64,000 bases of DNA from positions 1,922,001-1,986,000 of the forward strand of contig JAQJZZ010000010.1 of the NCBI GenBank assembly GCA_030077755.1, given 5' to 3'. Positions 1 to 14,978 of the stretch are shown here, piece after piece. Under the pieces are notes generated by a model. That model did no database searches. It was not told the DNA's origin and saw only the letters and a program-made list of their open reading frames with translations. Position numbers and translations under genes: made by a program. Each line of letters opens with the position of its first letter. Positions within the stretch are counted from its first letter, which is position 1. The stretch is from Filosporella fistucella. Lineage: Eukaryota > Ascomycota > Leotiomycetes > Helotiales.

Positions 1-469
1 TTGACAGTGAAAGACTACGCCCTTGCAGCTAAATAGCAGTCCTGGAAATTGATTCATTCTTATTTGCCACCGATGCGTAGTCACAGATCAGACATCTAAT
101 AGACCAAATTTGTACTCGTCCCACATGCACTATGACACAGATAATTGAGTATTGTAATAATAAATTTTCTGTCCAGAGATTCTCTTACTGACTGGTTACC
201 GGAACACAACGGAAAGCTGCTCCAATTCCTTGGCTTACATGATCACGTGCACCTCTTTCGCTGACTTGCGATCCCCGTCGGATTTTTTCGAGAGCAAGTC
301 GCTTCGAGAGCTCTTCTCTTTACGCGTAGCTCTGCGACCGAGAACAATTCTCAACGATTTATGACATATCAACGTGTTTATGAGTCGCATTTTACATTTA
401 ACAGTACTGCTGAATTAGACAGATCAATCATCTCACAGAATAAATCGAATACCTGCGTCCATCCCAACC
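1..469. other. 5' flank of RVB1, no gene seen
   Basis: No open frame with coding character is visible. The 150 bases before the RVB1 start are AT-rich and probably contain its promoter and 5' UTR. No convincing TATA or other named site was identified. Confidence 0.5.
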
Positions 470-1947
<1,478 letters not shown>

Positions 1948-2554
1948 ACGAACGCATGGCGGGCATCAGCTTTTTATGGGCATCTTTCCAGGTTCCTCAT
2001 AATTTGGTTCGGTTTAAGGCGTTCAGGAATGTCTCGGAGCGTTTGTTGTGGGTGGATGGGGTAGTCGGCAAGGCAGTGGCCGAAAACAGCAATTTTGCAT
2101 GCGATTTCCCCCTTAGAAATGTACGAGTATCAAAAGTCAGGGTAACTTAATCAATCACAGGATGAATTATGTTCATGTTTGCATTCCTCAGCATTCTGCA
2201 TCCATTTCTTGATTTTCTGGTTAGTCAGCATTGTGGTAAGTCTTCATTATTCCTGCGAACGGAGTCGTCTGGACAAAGAAAATCCCCTGCGAATCTGCAT
2301 CTCAAGACGGCTCTCCCGAGACAACAAAGACACTACTCCCGCAATAATGGCCCAACCATCTTGTGGCTATAGTACGATTTACTTGCAAGATCATTGTTTT
2401 CCTTCTCATCAATGGACATTGCATACAAAGAATCTCATCACCAACAAGAAGGCCATTCATACCTTCATCAGAGCCCATTCTTCTACCCCGTTATCCCCAG
2501 GTTCTGTATCCCGACGATCAATCCCACCTCCGTCGTCAGGAAATTTGCAGGATC
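1948..2554. other. Intergenic, no gene seen
   Basis: Between the RVB1 stop and the chosen HMG-gene start. Several open frames run through it, one continuous with the HMG-gene first exon from 2363, but their composition is unlike the downstream protein. It most likely holds the RVB1 3' UTR and the promoter and 5' UTR of the HMG gene. Confidence 0.5.
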
Positions 2555-4776
2555 ATGATGTCCATATCTAATGAGATACGATACCCGACTCTGGACGCTC
2601 CACGATCTCCTGTTAGTATCTCGACCGATTCAAGTCGACGTGGTTCTTTGAAGCAGGTTCTTCCAGAGAAGTACTCCGAGCCACCGACGCCGAACTCTCC
2701 ATCAACCCGTTTGACACGGAAGAGGGCTGCTTCGCTGAATTTTGACAACGCAAATGATCCAAGGATAGGGGATCTTGCTCTTCAGAGTGCCAGCCTCAAC
2801 GGCCCTTCGATAAGTGATCCAACCAGAGAGCAAGTGTGTCTTTGTCAACCAGACCCAAAGATCCCAAGACCTCGAAATGGTGCGTATTCAACGTCCTCTT
2901 TGAAGTTGTATGACGTTCCTTGCAAGCCTTGCAGCAACTTCTCCTTTATAATGTCTCTAAAGGATCTTTGATTTAGACTCGGAAACTGATTTTCTTTGTA
3001 GCTTTTATTCTCTACAGGCAACATTACCAAGCTCAGGTCGTCGCCCAACATCCTGGACTTGCAAATCCAGAAATTTCAAAAATAATTGGCGAACAGTGGC
3101 GAGAACAAGCACCAGAAGTCAAGAGTGATTGGAAGAGACTTGCAGAAGTAGGTTACGGTCTTACTGGCTCGGCATATTCGCTGAGCGTAATCTAGGAAGA
3201 GAAACAACGACATCAACGCCAATATCCAGGTTATCGATATCAGCCTCGACGAGCAGGTAAGCCAAACGGCATACGGCCAACTTCATCCTCATCGGCCGAA
3301 GATCCAGGACGTTGTCCAAAGTGTAACGGTCGCTATATTTCTACTCCAAGTACACCATCAACTCCATTTACGCCAGCTTTTGGCGGCCCACGACCCGAAC
3401 GAAATTTACCTCCTTTCACAACAGCTCGGACAACCGAGCTTCGACCCTCTTCAAACATGCAGAACTCTAGAATGGATACTCCTCGGGGGGCGTCGCTCCA
3501 TCAACAATCATATCGTAGACCCCAATATCCACCCCCACAACCGCTTCAGACACACCGTGAGAGAGATGATGAGATGGATATCATGAGCCCCTCTCCAGGA
3601 CAGAAACGCCGCCGCTTCAACGAAGATAATCAAAAAAGCTATGCAGCTAACTCTCCTGTGCATTATTCCGGCCCACAGCAGTTTTCTCGCAATGGTGCTC
3701 CTCCAATGTCAGGAGGCTACAGACAACAACTTCCAGGCCCCGGTATGCTGGTTAGACCAGGCTCTATGGGGCCGCCTTCACAACACTCACCCATAACCTC
3801 CGCACCTCGCCATCAATATCCTACCCGCTCATCTACATTTGACGAGTCACTTCGTCTGCCCCCACTACAAACCCAAATTGCCAACTCTTCATTGAATGGG
3901 CAACAGAGAACGACCGATCCACGAGCATTGTCCCGTGAAAGTCAAGCCAGAAGCATCGAAGCTATGGTGATGACAATTCCTTTTGTCCAAAAGATCAGAG
4001 TTCTCACTAAGATTTCTCCATCTCTTGCTCCACCAGGACCGACCAGTCCGGCTCATGAACGCCGGGGTGCAGTCGTTGCGGTGGAAGGATCAGATAAAGA
4101 ATTACTTGCAGAGATCGGAGATTATATCACCGAGTATCTCAACAAGATCCCTTCATTCGCAGTCAAGACTTGGAATACCAGCCAGCTTCCTGCTACATCA
4201 AGGCCTGTTGTAGCTCCAGCTTCCAATGGAGACACAAAAATGTCTGAGGTTACTACTACTCCTGCTCCTATAATCTCAATTGAGGCATACGAAAAGGATC
4301 CATTCATCGACTACTTCTCCATCATCTCAGAGTGGCACTCCAAGTCCCAGGAAATAACCAAATACATAACCACCTCTCCTCCCTCTCCTCCAATCGACGT
4401 CGATGCACCATCGACCACCACGCCAGTACCCAAAACCCTACCAGTTGCCCTCATCCCCCGGGGCTTCTCCCTTACAACATCTGATGACTTCGCTCTCCGT
4501 ATACCAATCAACGACTCCTACGCTCCCGTCGATCACTGGCAATGGATGGCTACTCTCTGGCGCGGGATCGTTGGCCCAGATCTCACTATCTATGTCAACC
4601 GAGCTAGTCGTGACGAACTTAATAAATTCAGTGGCGTAGAGATCCGTGGAGATTGTGCGACCATTATTGTTCGGATACCTGAGGGCGCAAAAATGGATGA
4701 AAAGACGGCGAGAAGACTGGGGTTTGAGGTTGAGGAAATTGTGAGGAATATTGAGAGTGGGTTTGGTAGGGGCTGA
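2555..4776 (+). CDS. HMG-box transcription factor
   Basis: Exons 2555-2879, 3002-3147 and 3196-4776 encode 683 residues. The first junction rebuilds PRPRNAFILYRQHY and the second RLAE-EEKQRHQRQYPGYRYQPRR, so together they restore one complete HMG box at about residues 103-175 (IPRPRNAF entry, KIIGEQWR core, W-K-x-L-A-E-EEK helix 3). This is the sequence-specific MATA/Rox1-like fungal type rather than the abundant chromatin HMGB type. After the box comes a CPKCNGRY motif, then a long Pro/Ser/Gln-rich disordered region, and a more ordered C-terminal part (about 430-683). The expected role is nuclear DNA binding and transcriptional control. I cannot say which named regulator it matches. An upstream in-frame ATG at 2363 would add 64 low-complexity residues; I prefer the MMSISNEIRYP start. 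Confidence 0.88.
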
Positions 4777-5491
4777 GGGAGTAAAAGCGGGGGAGGAAAC
4801 ATGAAATTGTCTATGGAATGTTTTGCTTTCATTGTTTGTATTTTGTATCTTGATCTTGGGTGCTTTGTATTTTAAAAATGGAATATACGGCCATTGCATG
4901 GCCATTCATGGTTATGATATTATTCCTCGGAGTCGGGTGATAGTTGAGAGATCGATGTCAAAGTATTTCAATGTTATGACTTGAACTGCATGAATTCGTA
5001 CGATCTGTAATGTTTTTGAGATAACTATTGCAACATGAGAACACTCCCGTCAAGGAAATATTGTAGCAAAGGTTGCTCCAACGTGGGGCTGAGAAGCTGA
5101 ATGATTACTCAGCGACGCCAACGCATGCACGTCGGATATCCTTTCCATTTCGACCTGCCTGCTGTCAGCTTATAATTAATTATTGAGATAAGACCTACAC
5201 CGTTGCCTATTTATGGCTAGGGACGATCTCTCACAAACCTAATATCGTAGGGCTGTGAAGGCTTGATTAAGTCCTTAACCCCTGTACGATTTACCCCTCA
5301 GCCTCTCCTTAAAAACACAACGACATTTCTGTTGTCCAAGTTATCCAATATATGTGATCGAGACTTAGAAAACCTGATCAGGCCCCCATAATTCACCCCG
5401 AAATTATCAACCCGACAAGCACCAGAATCCTGGCCCAGTTTATCACTGCAGCAAAGTACCAGAGTCTAGACCAACCAGGCTGCATCAAAAT
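4777..5491. other. Intergenic, no gene seen
   Basis: Seven hundred bases between two genes on the same strand. No ORF of coding character, repeat or RNA gene recognised. Contains the HMG-gene 3' UTR and the HET-gene promoter. Confidence 0.5.
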
Positions 5492-7854
5492 ATGGGTGAA
5501 GTTGGAACGATGGATGTGTAAAATTCAATCTTCAAGTTCAACGAGTTGATACTGACCCTAGCAGGCAAGATGCACCTCAGCTTGAGGATAGCATCAAGAA
5601 CCTTACTTTGCTCCCCTCGTCGGCGTCTCATCTCTGCCAGGTTTGTCAGAGTATCGATTTCAAAGGTATATTGATCTCACATGAGAGTTCCTGGGAGAGA
5701 AAGGACAAAAAGGAGAAGAGTCCCCTGGGCTACCTAGACGAAGTCATTGCCAAGGCATCTTCATGCCAATTCTGCGATTTGCTTGTTCAGAGTGCAAAAC
5801 GGGTAAACAGTGGCGAGGCACCTCCTGTGGAATACCAGGGCCAACGAGTCCAGGTGTACCTTACGCCTCGTCACTTGTGTAGATTGGTAAGCGATACTAT
5901 AAGTACGAGGAATACTTTATGGATAAGTCGCCTTGAAGCTACGTTTGAGCCTGCAATATTTGGATATTTCTCGGGGATTCGACTCCAGATATACGAGGAG
6001 CCAAGCATTTTGTCGGGATTGGGACGTTTGGTGAACCCAGTTGTCGACATTACACGGCTCAAGGGTTGGCTCCAATTATGTGAGGAATCTCATGGAGATG
6101 TTTGCCACAACCCGAGCTGGCTTGGCGATGGTGCACAACCTTCTATACTCAAAGTCATTGACGTGGAAAAGAAATGTGTCATTCTAGCTCCCCCAGACTG
6201 CAGATATCTAGCCTTAAGTTACGTTTGGGGTGATCGCCAGAATATGAAGTCAGATCTGTGGCATAGTAGCAGTGCAAACACAGAAGTGATGGAGAAAGAA
6301 GGTGGACTTAAAATGGATTTGCTGCCAAGAACCATCACTGATGCCATGAAACTGGTTTCCAGAATCGGCGAGCGGTATCTCTGGGTCGACGCTCTTTGTA
6401 TCGCTCAGGATGACGAGGTAGCTTTGTCGGAACAAACTGCTCAGATGGATTTAGTCTATGCAAGGGCACTTTTGACAATTATTGTTGCCTGTGGGAACAA
6501 CTCGGGGATAGGACTTCCAGGGCTCGATGAAGGGACGCGAGAAATAATGCAAAGTCGAGTGAAGGTTACCGAAGGAAACGAAAGCTATTCCATCGGGCAA
6601 ACAGTTGCACAAGGCAATGCAAATCACCTTCAGCATTCCGCTTGGAACCAACGAGGATGGACTTTTCAAGAACGTCGACTATCTCGTCGAGCACTTATAT
6701 TTACCAAAGAGCAAGTATTTTGGCAGTGCGAGTCTCACTTATACGACGAAGAGACCATTTTGGAAGAGGCTGCTGAAACTTCCAAGGACGTGGCAATACA
6801 CATACTGCAGCAAGCGCTTGATTGTTGCGATGAATGGGACGATAAAATAGCAAAGTTCAGTCGCACCTCCTTAGGCACATACGTGACACAATACTCTACA
6901 AGGCAATTCTCCTACCCGTCTGATGCTCTTGCTGCGTTTTTAGGCATCTTGCGTCGAATGGAATATGAAAACAAGGAGAAATACCATTGGGGACTTCCCC
7001 ATACTCGCTTCGATCAGGCACTGAACTGGTCATTTGGGAATGCACGTCGACAGGAGTTTTGTCGTCTTATGGGCCAAGATGGAGTGGTCTACTACGTTCG
7101 ATTTCCTAGTTGGTCGTGGGTAGGATGGCAAGGCTTCATGGGAGGTCCTCCTTATAATTGGTCATTACATGATAGAACCTTACGTGGACTATCGAAGAGT
7201 GAGCTTCAGTTCTACAAAGTTGACTCTGGTGGAAGAGCTGAGCCCATTGTGGATCCGACTCCTGGAACAAGACCTGATCATGAATTTCCTGAACCGAACG
7301 AAAATGCCACTGTTCAAGAGTATCCTCTCAGAGATGAGTGGAAAGGGAATACTACGATCGACAGCTCAACCACCATACCCTTGCCAAATCTCCCCAAGAT
7401 TCCTGTCTCACCAAACACTGAAGGCAATGAAGATCACATACCGCCATTTCTCGACACAGGTCTTCTTGCCTTTTACACTTCTTATGCAACAATACAGTGC
7501 CAGTATGACTTGTCATACCGGAGCGGCGGACGGCGAGACCAAGAACTCACTGTGCACCTCCCTACTGGGACGATCCACCTTGATCTCAACCAAGGTGCCG
7601 TCACCGACTATTTTGAACGGGTACTCTCTATGCCTATACCCCCCGATGAGCCGACAGCAACGATTCCTCTGGATTTTATAGTTATATCAAGACACTGCGC
7701 TATTGCCGCAGACGTTGAATCTGAGAAATTGAATCTTTTGATCGTGAAATTTGATGAGGATAAAAATGTCGCTGAAAGGTTGGGAGGCGTGGTTATGAGC
7801 GAGAAGGATTGGGTTAGTGTTGTGAGGGAATGGAAACTTGTTATTCTTGCTTGA
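5492..7854 (+). CDS. HET-domain (heterokaryon incompatibility) protein
   Basis: A short first exon, 5492-5517, joins across a 47 bp intron (5518-5564, GTAAAA...CTAGCAG) to exon 5565-7854, giving 771 residues. The long ORF has no ATG of its own at the expected N-terminus, so the small exon supplies the start. The N-terminus carries a CxxC-type motif typical of HET proteins (HLCQVCQSIDF). The HET domain spans roughly residues 220-370 with the signature blocks LALSYVWGD, LPRTITDAM, RYLWVDALCI and the AWNQRGWTFQER motif after it. The late SWSWVGWQG block is also usual in this class. HET domains are TIR-like and trigger incompatibility or cell death when activated. No NACHT, ankyrin or WD repeats are fused. 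It sits 2 kb from the CHAT-TPR gene. Its partner, if any, is not evident. Confidence 0.93.
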
Positions 7855-8116
7855 AGTAATACTTCATAAACAATACATGGAATTCTTCGAGAGCAGGGAC
7901 TAGAAATCTTATGTATGCAGGCAGATCACCAGCTTGGGGTTTCTAATAAATCAAAGGAGTGTTATTTTAATCCCATTATAATCCTAACTCAATGAGTCCT
8001 TTGACCACCCCAAAATCTCCAGCAAAGAAGAGAAAATCACACCAAATCTTATTTTGCGCCAAAAACGTCGCTTCCAAGAATGTTTTCAGCAGTCTGAGCA
8101 CATCGAATCATGAGTT

Positions 8117-8681
8117 CTAATTCAGTTCAATGACCACCTTCTCATGCTTCCCATTTCCACGATACCCCTGGCCAGAGATTCTCCCGTGGCGTGACTCCCA
8201 GATTCGCTCTCTATCTTCATGACTCTCAAAATCATCATCATAGCTATGGTAAGGTATATGATGCACCTCTTCCTCCTCATCAATAGACTGGGCGTAAGAT
8301 GATTTCTCTGCTAGTATATGAGCCTTCATGCATGACAACTTTGAGCCCCTCCAACAGCGATTTCCGTCTAGATGCGGAACGAGAAAGAATGGAAGACTCA
8401 CTGCACCAAAGTCGCTTATATCCCGACCAGCAACTGGCACCATATTCTTGATAGCAGCCTGCAGTGATGTAGCCTCGTTTATACAAGGTATTGATATCAT
8501 TGTCCCTGGTAGTTTCATACAGGTACGCCCCGCTGCTATCCCTATCACCGATATTGGCTGATGATGTACCGCAGCTAGGGGCGTCCCCAGACCATGAACA
8601 ATAGATTTCATAACCTTGTTGGCAGGAGAGCACACCGGGCATGATGGAGGCGACGCCGAGAATGATGGAAGTGAAATGCAT
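8117..8681 (-). CDS. Small cysteine-rich secreted protein
   Basis: Starts at 8681 with a hydrophobic N-terminus (MHFTSIILGVASIMPGVLS) that reads as a signal peptide. The mature part carries six cysteines and a block ending GCYQEYGASCWSGYKRLWC. I favour a splice from 8401 (donor GTGAGT) to 8308 (acceptor TAGCAG): exons 8681-8402 and 8307-8117, 156 residues, ending in an acidic and His-rich tail. If the intron is retained, translation stops at 8280 and gives 133 residues with a basic tail. Small size, secretion signal and cysteine content fit a candidate effector or apoplastic protein, but no family is recognised and no function can be assigned. The cysteine block is encoded upstream of the uncertain splice, so it is common to both models. 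Confidence 0.6.
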
Positions 8682-9747
8682 TGTGGCTAATAATGTCTCT
8701 TTCTGGTGTTCGATCTTGTTTGATTGTCTAGATCAGAGTACAGACTGAAATACTATGGGGAGGATGCTCACGAAAGAGAACTGACCGGGGATATATATAT
8801 CTACACTATACGTGCACTTTAGACAATAGTACAACAAGATCGTGAATTGAGGAATGGAATGAGATTGAGATCAGCATGTGCATTATCTGTTGAGGTGACA
8901 CATTTTGACTGGCGAAGGCGGTGCGAAGCCTGTGAGAATTGCATTCACTTTAATTTCTGCAAGAGTAGGAAATGTTGGAGAATATCGCACGCACAGGTGT
9001 CATGATCGCCGTGTGGTGTGACATTCTTGCCCATGATTCCTGAGATTATTTCGGTTGTGACTGTAACACTAGGCATAGCAAGTAGATCCGTGGCCCGAAA
9101 CCAAACTGACTTCCCGAGACTTAAATCGGCGGTGATTCTGTGGCCATGCGTCTCAGACCATCCCTTAAGGGCCTAGATGTATACTAGGTGGCAATCTTGA
9201 GTTTTTCACTTGGCTATACCTCTTCAGTATGTCTTCACGGATGCTAGGTAACCATATGTGTAGATACATGTACTCTAAGGCCTTGGAAGGATTCAAATCA
9301 TACCCAAACCAAACAGTTCAGCTAGTACGGGCCCTTAGTCTGAGCTGAGACCGGGTAACGTGGAGAATTTGCATTATGTGAGGACGACAATTCCGTGGAA
9401 GCTGTGAAAAGTTGAACATGTAACATTCAGGCTTGTGCCACTTGAAACTCATATTATCATGGATCTCCATTGGCTACCGTCAAATGTGCGATCTGTGGAC
9501 AAATACAAGCAGTTGACCTGCATGAATCTTGCCACTGTGCCAGCAAGCTCCTTCGGATGGACTCGATTTTGTGAAGGTGTGCTGCACAAGTATGTATGGG
9601 TGTGAAGGAAAAGTGGACTTGCTGAATAGGTTTTGCAATATGTTGGTAGCATGAAAAGTTTCCTACGTCTCAAAGTCGGAGTGAAACATCGGGTGAGCAC
9701 AATTGCACGTTTGGAGAACTTGCATCCACAATATACTAGCAGATTGG
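8682..9747. other. Intergenic, no gene seen
   Basis: A 1.07 kb AT-rich spacer between the small secreted gene (start side) and the 3' end of the CHAT-TPR gene. A TATATATATC run near 8790-8800 lies about 110 bp before the secreted-protein start and could be its TATA element. No gene supported. Confidence 0.45.
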
Positions 9748-12700
9748 TTACGCTCCAAAATGTACAAACCCTGCCCAAGCCAATGGCTTCCCTCTCAAGT
9801 TGTCCCTTACTTTCAGAACAGCCTTATGTAAGGCCTCGGCAACCATCCAATCTTCATTCTTCCCATCGAGTAGCTCTTTGTAGAACTCAGTTGCAAGATC
9901 TTTGCAGAGAACGTCCCTGCTCTGCCACAGTGTCGCAACAACATTCCTAAACCCAGCTACAAGGAAAGCACTAGCAATATGGATAGCTTCGTCAGCGAGA
10001 TACGGACTTCTGTTCTCAGCTGCTGAGCAAGCTGAGAGATAGACAAGCTCTGCGGCCGCTGATTTCCTAGCACTGATTTCCTGAACAGAGAGCGGGGCGC
10101 CGGCATCTGTGTCCTCAGACGCGTGGAGGAGAAGGTGGCTTGAATCGGGATTGTTTAGGTCAGAAGAACCATGACATGCGAAGTGTACCAGATTCGCCAT
10201 AGGCAGTTCCGTGATTACGCTCTCAACAGTAGCATCGGGAAGGCAAATTGTAGTAAGTTTATTTTCAGAGATGATCTTGATACAAGAAATCTCATCAGAT
10301 ACAGCATCGAGGTCAGCTTGACCTGCCACGTGAGAAGCAGATACAAGCAGTAAGCGGCTGTGCGACTTTTGTGAAGAATAGGTGCGTGATGTTCGCTCTT
10401 CGCGAGCGAATTCCAAAGCTCGAAGGGTGGGAGCATATGAAGAAATCGCGTAGCTCATCGTGTTCTCATCAGAATCTTCAGTATGAATACCTGCTGCATG
10501 AAATGGAGCCCAGCTGAGGAGACCTGTGCCGATCCAATGAATGTGAGTGACTGGCAAGCTTTCGAGCTGAGATTTGATACCCAGGCGGGCGAGGACAGGC
10601 TTTACAACTGAGACCCAAAGCCATCTGAGAAACTCTGTCATCCATTTGTTGTGCTTCCCAAATGTACGAAGGGTCCAAACACTGCTCATCACAGTTTCCA
10701 TTTCTTTCATCTTCTCCCTTACGACAGAGAAATGAAGATCAGTAAGATGAACTACATCAAGGCCGGAAGGCTGGATGATGATTGCATCACTTCTACCGAG
10801 GCTTTCGCTACTGTTGACAATAACGATCGGTCCATTGTATGCCATCTTGAGGATATCGGCGAGCTTTGGAGCTTGGAGAAAGTCCTCCATACCAGCGAGA
10901 CCCCTTATCTGAGAAACGACACTTTCCATTTGAGTTGAGAGCTCCCTCTGTTTCTTCGTATGTTGCAGTCCAATCCTGTCCTGCGGCAACGCATTTAATT
11001 CTGTTTGTAGGCGATTGTAGGCACGGAACAACTCAGGTGAGGACCTTTCGAGGTCGTAGGCAAGCATAGACCCCAAAGCCAAGGGCGGACTGAAGTGTCC
11101 CAGTCCTGGAATCTGACGAACTAAGGACGTGAGCTTCTCCATCATGCTTTCAACCTCATGACGACGAAGAGCATGAGCTGGTGTTGTGCCCGATCGGCTC
11201 AGAACATCTAATTCGGATCTGAGCGTGTTGTATTCCTTGTAAAGAGTAGTTGAGGCATTTTCAAGCTTTCTCGACTCACTTCGCCACTCGATTGCTGTTC
11301 CATGAATAATCCCCCGCCCAACTTCCAAACAGCATATTGCATCATATATTGAAACCTGGGATGAGCTCTTTTGTATTAAAGATGCAGCTGCATCATTCGG
11401 GATCCCATTAAACATTGACACAAGGGCTTGGCGATCGCTAGTGAGCAGCCACCTTGAACACAGAGCTGGCATGTAATCAACAGCGCTTTGAAAGAGGGGC
11501 TGAGCGTCGGAGAACTTTCGAGTCTCACTCAGTAATTGTGCAGCCTTTTTGACAGCTTGTATTCGTGATTCTGGCTTCCCAGATTTGTAACTCCATGCTT
11601 TGAGATAAGCGCCAATGGCATCTTCCAGAGTACCCTTGCCAGCAAGTCGAAACTGTGACTCCAGGATGGCTCCGTATTCCAGATATAAAGAAGAAAAAAG
11701 TTGACTCGCGGGAGGCATGATCCGAATTGACTCTTTGGCATATCTTGAAGCCATTTCTAGATGCTCCAAATTGGATGTGTATCGGAAACTATCCATCAGA
11801 ACTTCGCTAGAATCCATCAAAACTTGAGCCCGTCCTGGATGTGAGCTATTAACCCCGGCAACTACTTTCAGCGTGAGTTTGACAGCCTCTTCGAGATCAT
11901 CCAGGCGACGCGTTCTTTTAAATTTGAGGTTGAGGGCATTTGATAGATTGCACATTATCCCGAAACCAAATTGGGGATCGGTCGAAAATCTATCACAGGC
12001 TTTCCGGCAGTAGGTGACAGCTGATTCATTGTCAAATGCATTTCTAGTTCTTTCGTATTTGGTTTGATATGCGAGACCGAGATTGTTCAGAAGCTCAAGA
12101 AGCGCATTCTGACGCATCGCTGAATGCTTTTGTTCCTCCATACCTGTCATTGATATTAGCTTAACAAATTGAAGATCAGGATCAAGAGACTGTACGCTTG
12201 AGTTCCATCTCCATCCCAGCTATTCCGACTTCAAGATCTTTAAGCTCTCCTTGCATCTGGAATCTAAGCCTCAGCATCAAGCCCAGTCTACTGGCGTAAA
12301 AGGCAGACGTGAAGATATTGCCACGAGACTGCTCTGGAACCATAGAAATTAGGGCTACAGCCTTTTGCATGTTTTCGATTGCTGCTTCTAAATCAACTGG
12401 ATTGCCATCTACTTGGAAACGTGCTTTCAGAGAGATAGCAAGTGTCCAGAAAGCAGTGGATCCATATTCACGTTCTTCGATCACTGCTCTTGCATCTTTT
12501 TGAGATAGGGTCAAGTCCGCTTTATCGTGCTTACGAGTTACCTCAGAAAGTGCGACTGCGCGCTGGGATAGTAAAACGGCATTGAATAGATCCTGTCTTC
12601 GGGAGCTAGCAAGGAATCGCAACCTGAGACCTTCTGCTGTGGTGGAAAGAAGACGCAATCTGTTATTGAACTGCCTAGATTGAAGGCAAATTAGACAAAG

Positions 12701-14654
12701 CTGATTAGCCCCAGAACCATAAAACCCACCTGATTTGAAGATCGCACCAATAGACCGGAGGGCACTTGGTTAAGCATTCTACGCTCATATCACAATACTT
12801 TTGTAAGGCGGTTTCGTTCGCCATAAGCAGCTCCCAAAAACTCTCCCAATGATCCTCGGGAACGATTCTGTTCTTCATCTGAGCGTCGAAAAGGGTCTTT
12901 CGAATCTGCACGGCTTTATCAAGATCTTCCATCCTCTTGCCTTTCTTGAATCGATCAGCTGCCAATTGGCCCTTCTTCTCAAGTTCGATCAAACTACGCT
13001 CGGTCAGTCAAAACTCCGTTCCACTTCGCTCTGGCTTGATATACCTTAAGCCTGCTTGTTGCGAAGATGAAGTTTCGTCTAAATCAGATGAGAGCTCCTC
13101 GACTTTTGGGTTTCCTGGACGTATCTGAAGCCAAGGCATTTTAATGCGCATTTGATATGTCTTTGCCCCTATGGATTGGGCAAACTCAATCGCATCGTTA
13201 AGCTCCTTTTCCGAAATATCACCAGCACGAGGAGCGATCATCACAATCTCTGCATTTATGATGACATCCCTTTGGAGCGCAACTAATGTGTCAATGAACC
13301 CAAGCTCCCTGACACGTTGCAGATACTCTTTATGCATTGCATTGCTAACCTGTGCAACAATGTTGTTTTCAGGTGGAGACGTCGCCAGCTTTCCCACTTT
13401 TGTATACATTGCTAAAAGGCACATTCTACTGTCTATGGTAGATTCGCCATCGCTCTCATCCTTTTTGGCTTGGGGCTTGACAGCGCAGCTGATAGCATGA
13501 GTCAAAAGCTCAACCAGATGCATTGGTATGCCAGTAACTTCGTATCGACGACTTAATAGCTCACCAAAAATCAGATAATTCTTATCACCGGGGCTAGGTC
13601 CGTCCATAAGGAGTTCTGTACACTGACCCAGAAGAAGATCAAGATCTTTCGGGTCAAATGTGACATCGGCAATAGCCTTGACTCGGTTCAAATGTTCAGC
13701 AAGAGTAGAGCTGTGTAGAGCGTGATCTGGATGCAGCATCGTAACAGATCTTTTTGACATTTCGAGCATGGCGACTCTGTCCGAGGGGTCCTTGGTTTGA
13801 TCATATTTAGTTGAGAGGAGACGTGCAGCACTAGCAATAAGGTCGCCCGTACCCTCTTGTGCTTCTGAAAGAGATGCGATTGATAACTTCACAAGCCGAA
13901 TTGCTTCTTCCAAGTCTCGCCAAAGCCCAGTTTGATCAAAGCGATCGGACGCCAAATGGCAACGAACTGTAAGAGCGGCACCATGGGCAAGCTCGCCGGG
14001 CTTCGTCACTGAGATAATCATGTCGCTCAGTCTTTCTGCTTCTTTGCAATCTTCCAGATTTTTCGTTTCGACAAATCGCATGCAAAGCCGAGCGGAAAGA
14101 TTTGACATTGCCATCACCTTGTTACCCCCGAGCTTGGGCTCAAGCGACATATATGAGCATCGAATAGCCTCATCGAGGTCGGGCAGATTTTTTGAGACTT
14201 TGTATCTTGCAGAAAGATTGTAGCCAAGGTTATGTAGAACCTCAAAACTGTGGGGATCGAGCGGTAGTAGGAGCGACTGTGCTTCTCGCCCAAGCTCAAT
14301 AGCTTCATCCATAAAGTGTGAACGCCCAGAAAGATGATATGCAGACAACTTCATGAACGATAATCTGTCGAGGTGAGAAAGTCGTGTATATATGCCCAGA
14401 GCAAGGGACTCAACGACAGTCTGCCCATATTCCAGAGCTTTCACCAGATCTGATTCTCCATTCTTCGATAGGAATAAATCGAAATATAAGTCACGAAGTC
14501 TGACTTTCAGATTGAACTCGACAGCATTTGGGAGCGATTTTCTGGTCTTCAGAAACTCTTCTGTGAGCCATGTGAGTGCCCTCGAGTGTTTTTGACGAAA
14601 TATATCGGATCCAAGGTTGGATTCGTTGGGAGACATTGCTGCCGATGGTTCCAT
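9748..14654 (-). CDS. TPR-CHAT caspase-like protease
   Basis: Four exons on the minus strand (14654-13045, 12993-12730, 12674-12196, 12143-9748) give 1582 residues. The three introns are 51-55 bp with consistent phases. Residues 1 to about 1150 are helical TPR-like repeats with recurrent motifs such as LxNLGYNLSxRYK and LxEAIRxxxxS. The last 350 or so residues form a CHAT domain: LLLVSASHVAGQADL, the catalytic-His motif VHFACHG, the catalytic-Cys motif YLSACSAAE, then VVATLWQSRD and the terminal WAGFVHFGA. Both members of the His/Cys dyad are present, so it is predicted to be an active clan-CD cysteine protease whose TPR array acts as sensor or regulator. In bacteria TPR-CHAT activates gasdermins, and in fungi CHAT proteases occur beside gasdermin-like genes. 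It is transcribed divergently from the 263-residue gene at 14979. Confidence 0.92.
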
Positions 14655-14978
14655 TTTCGACTTGAAGGAGAGATGATCTTTTCAGTCCATCACTGGAATC
14701 TCGAAAGTCGCGGTGTTTTAATGTTGAACGCCCCCAAATTAGGTTGCGGGGGTGGAGGTGTTTGGGTGCCCAGGGGTAAGCTTCAGCTGCCCGATCAGCG
14801 AATCGTAATCTTCGGCCAAGAATAATATGATGAAGTTAGGGAGTGCAGCCTTGCAGCTCTGCACATTTCCTGACAAAGGCTTGAGGCGCAGTCTATCACC
14901 TGCAGATCCCTTCGACAAGGCTGTTTCTTGAAACGACAAGATCTTGATTCTGGCTTCATTTTTCATCGGCAGTGTCCT
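14655..14978. promoter_or_regulatory. Divergent promoter region, CHAT-TPR / 263-aa gene
   Basis: 324 bp separate two start codons that point away from each other, so the promoters must share this interval and co-regulation is possible. No specific factor site is identified. It holds a G-rich stretch near 14745-14775. Confidence 0.6.

Noticed and set aside
2363..2554. Upstream in-frame extension of the HMG gene
   Set aside because: Low-quality composition; the ATG at 2555 gives a natural N-terminus.
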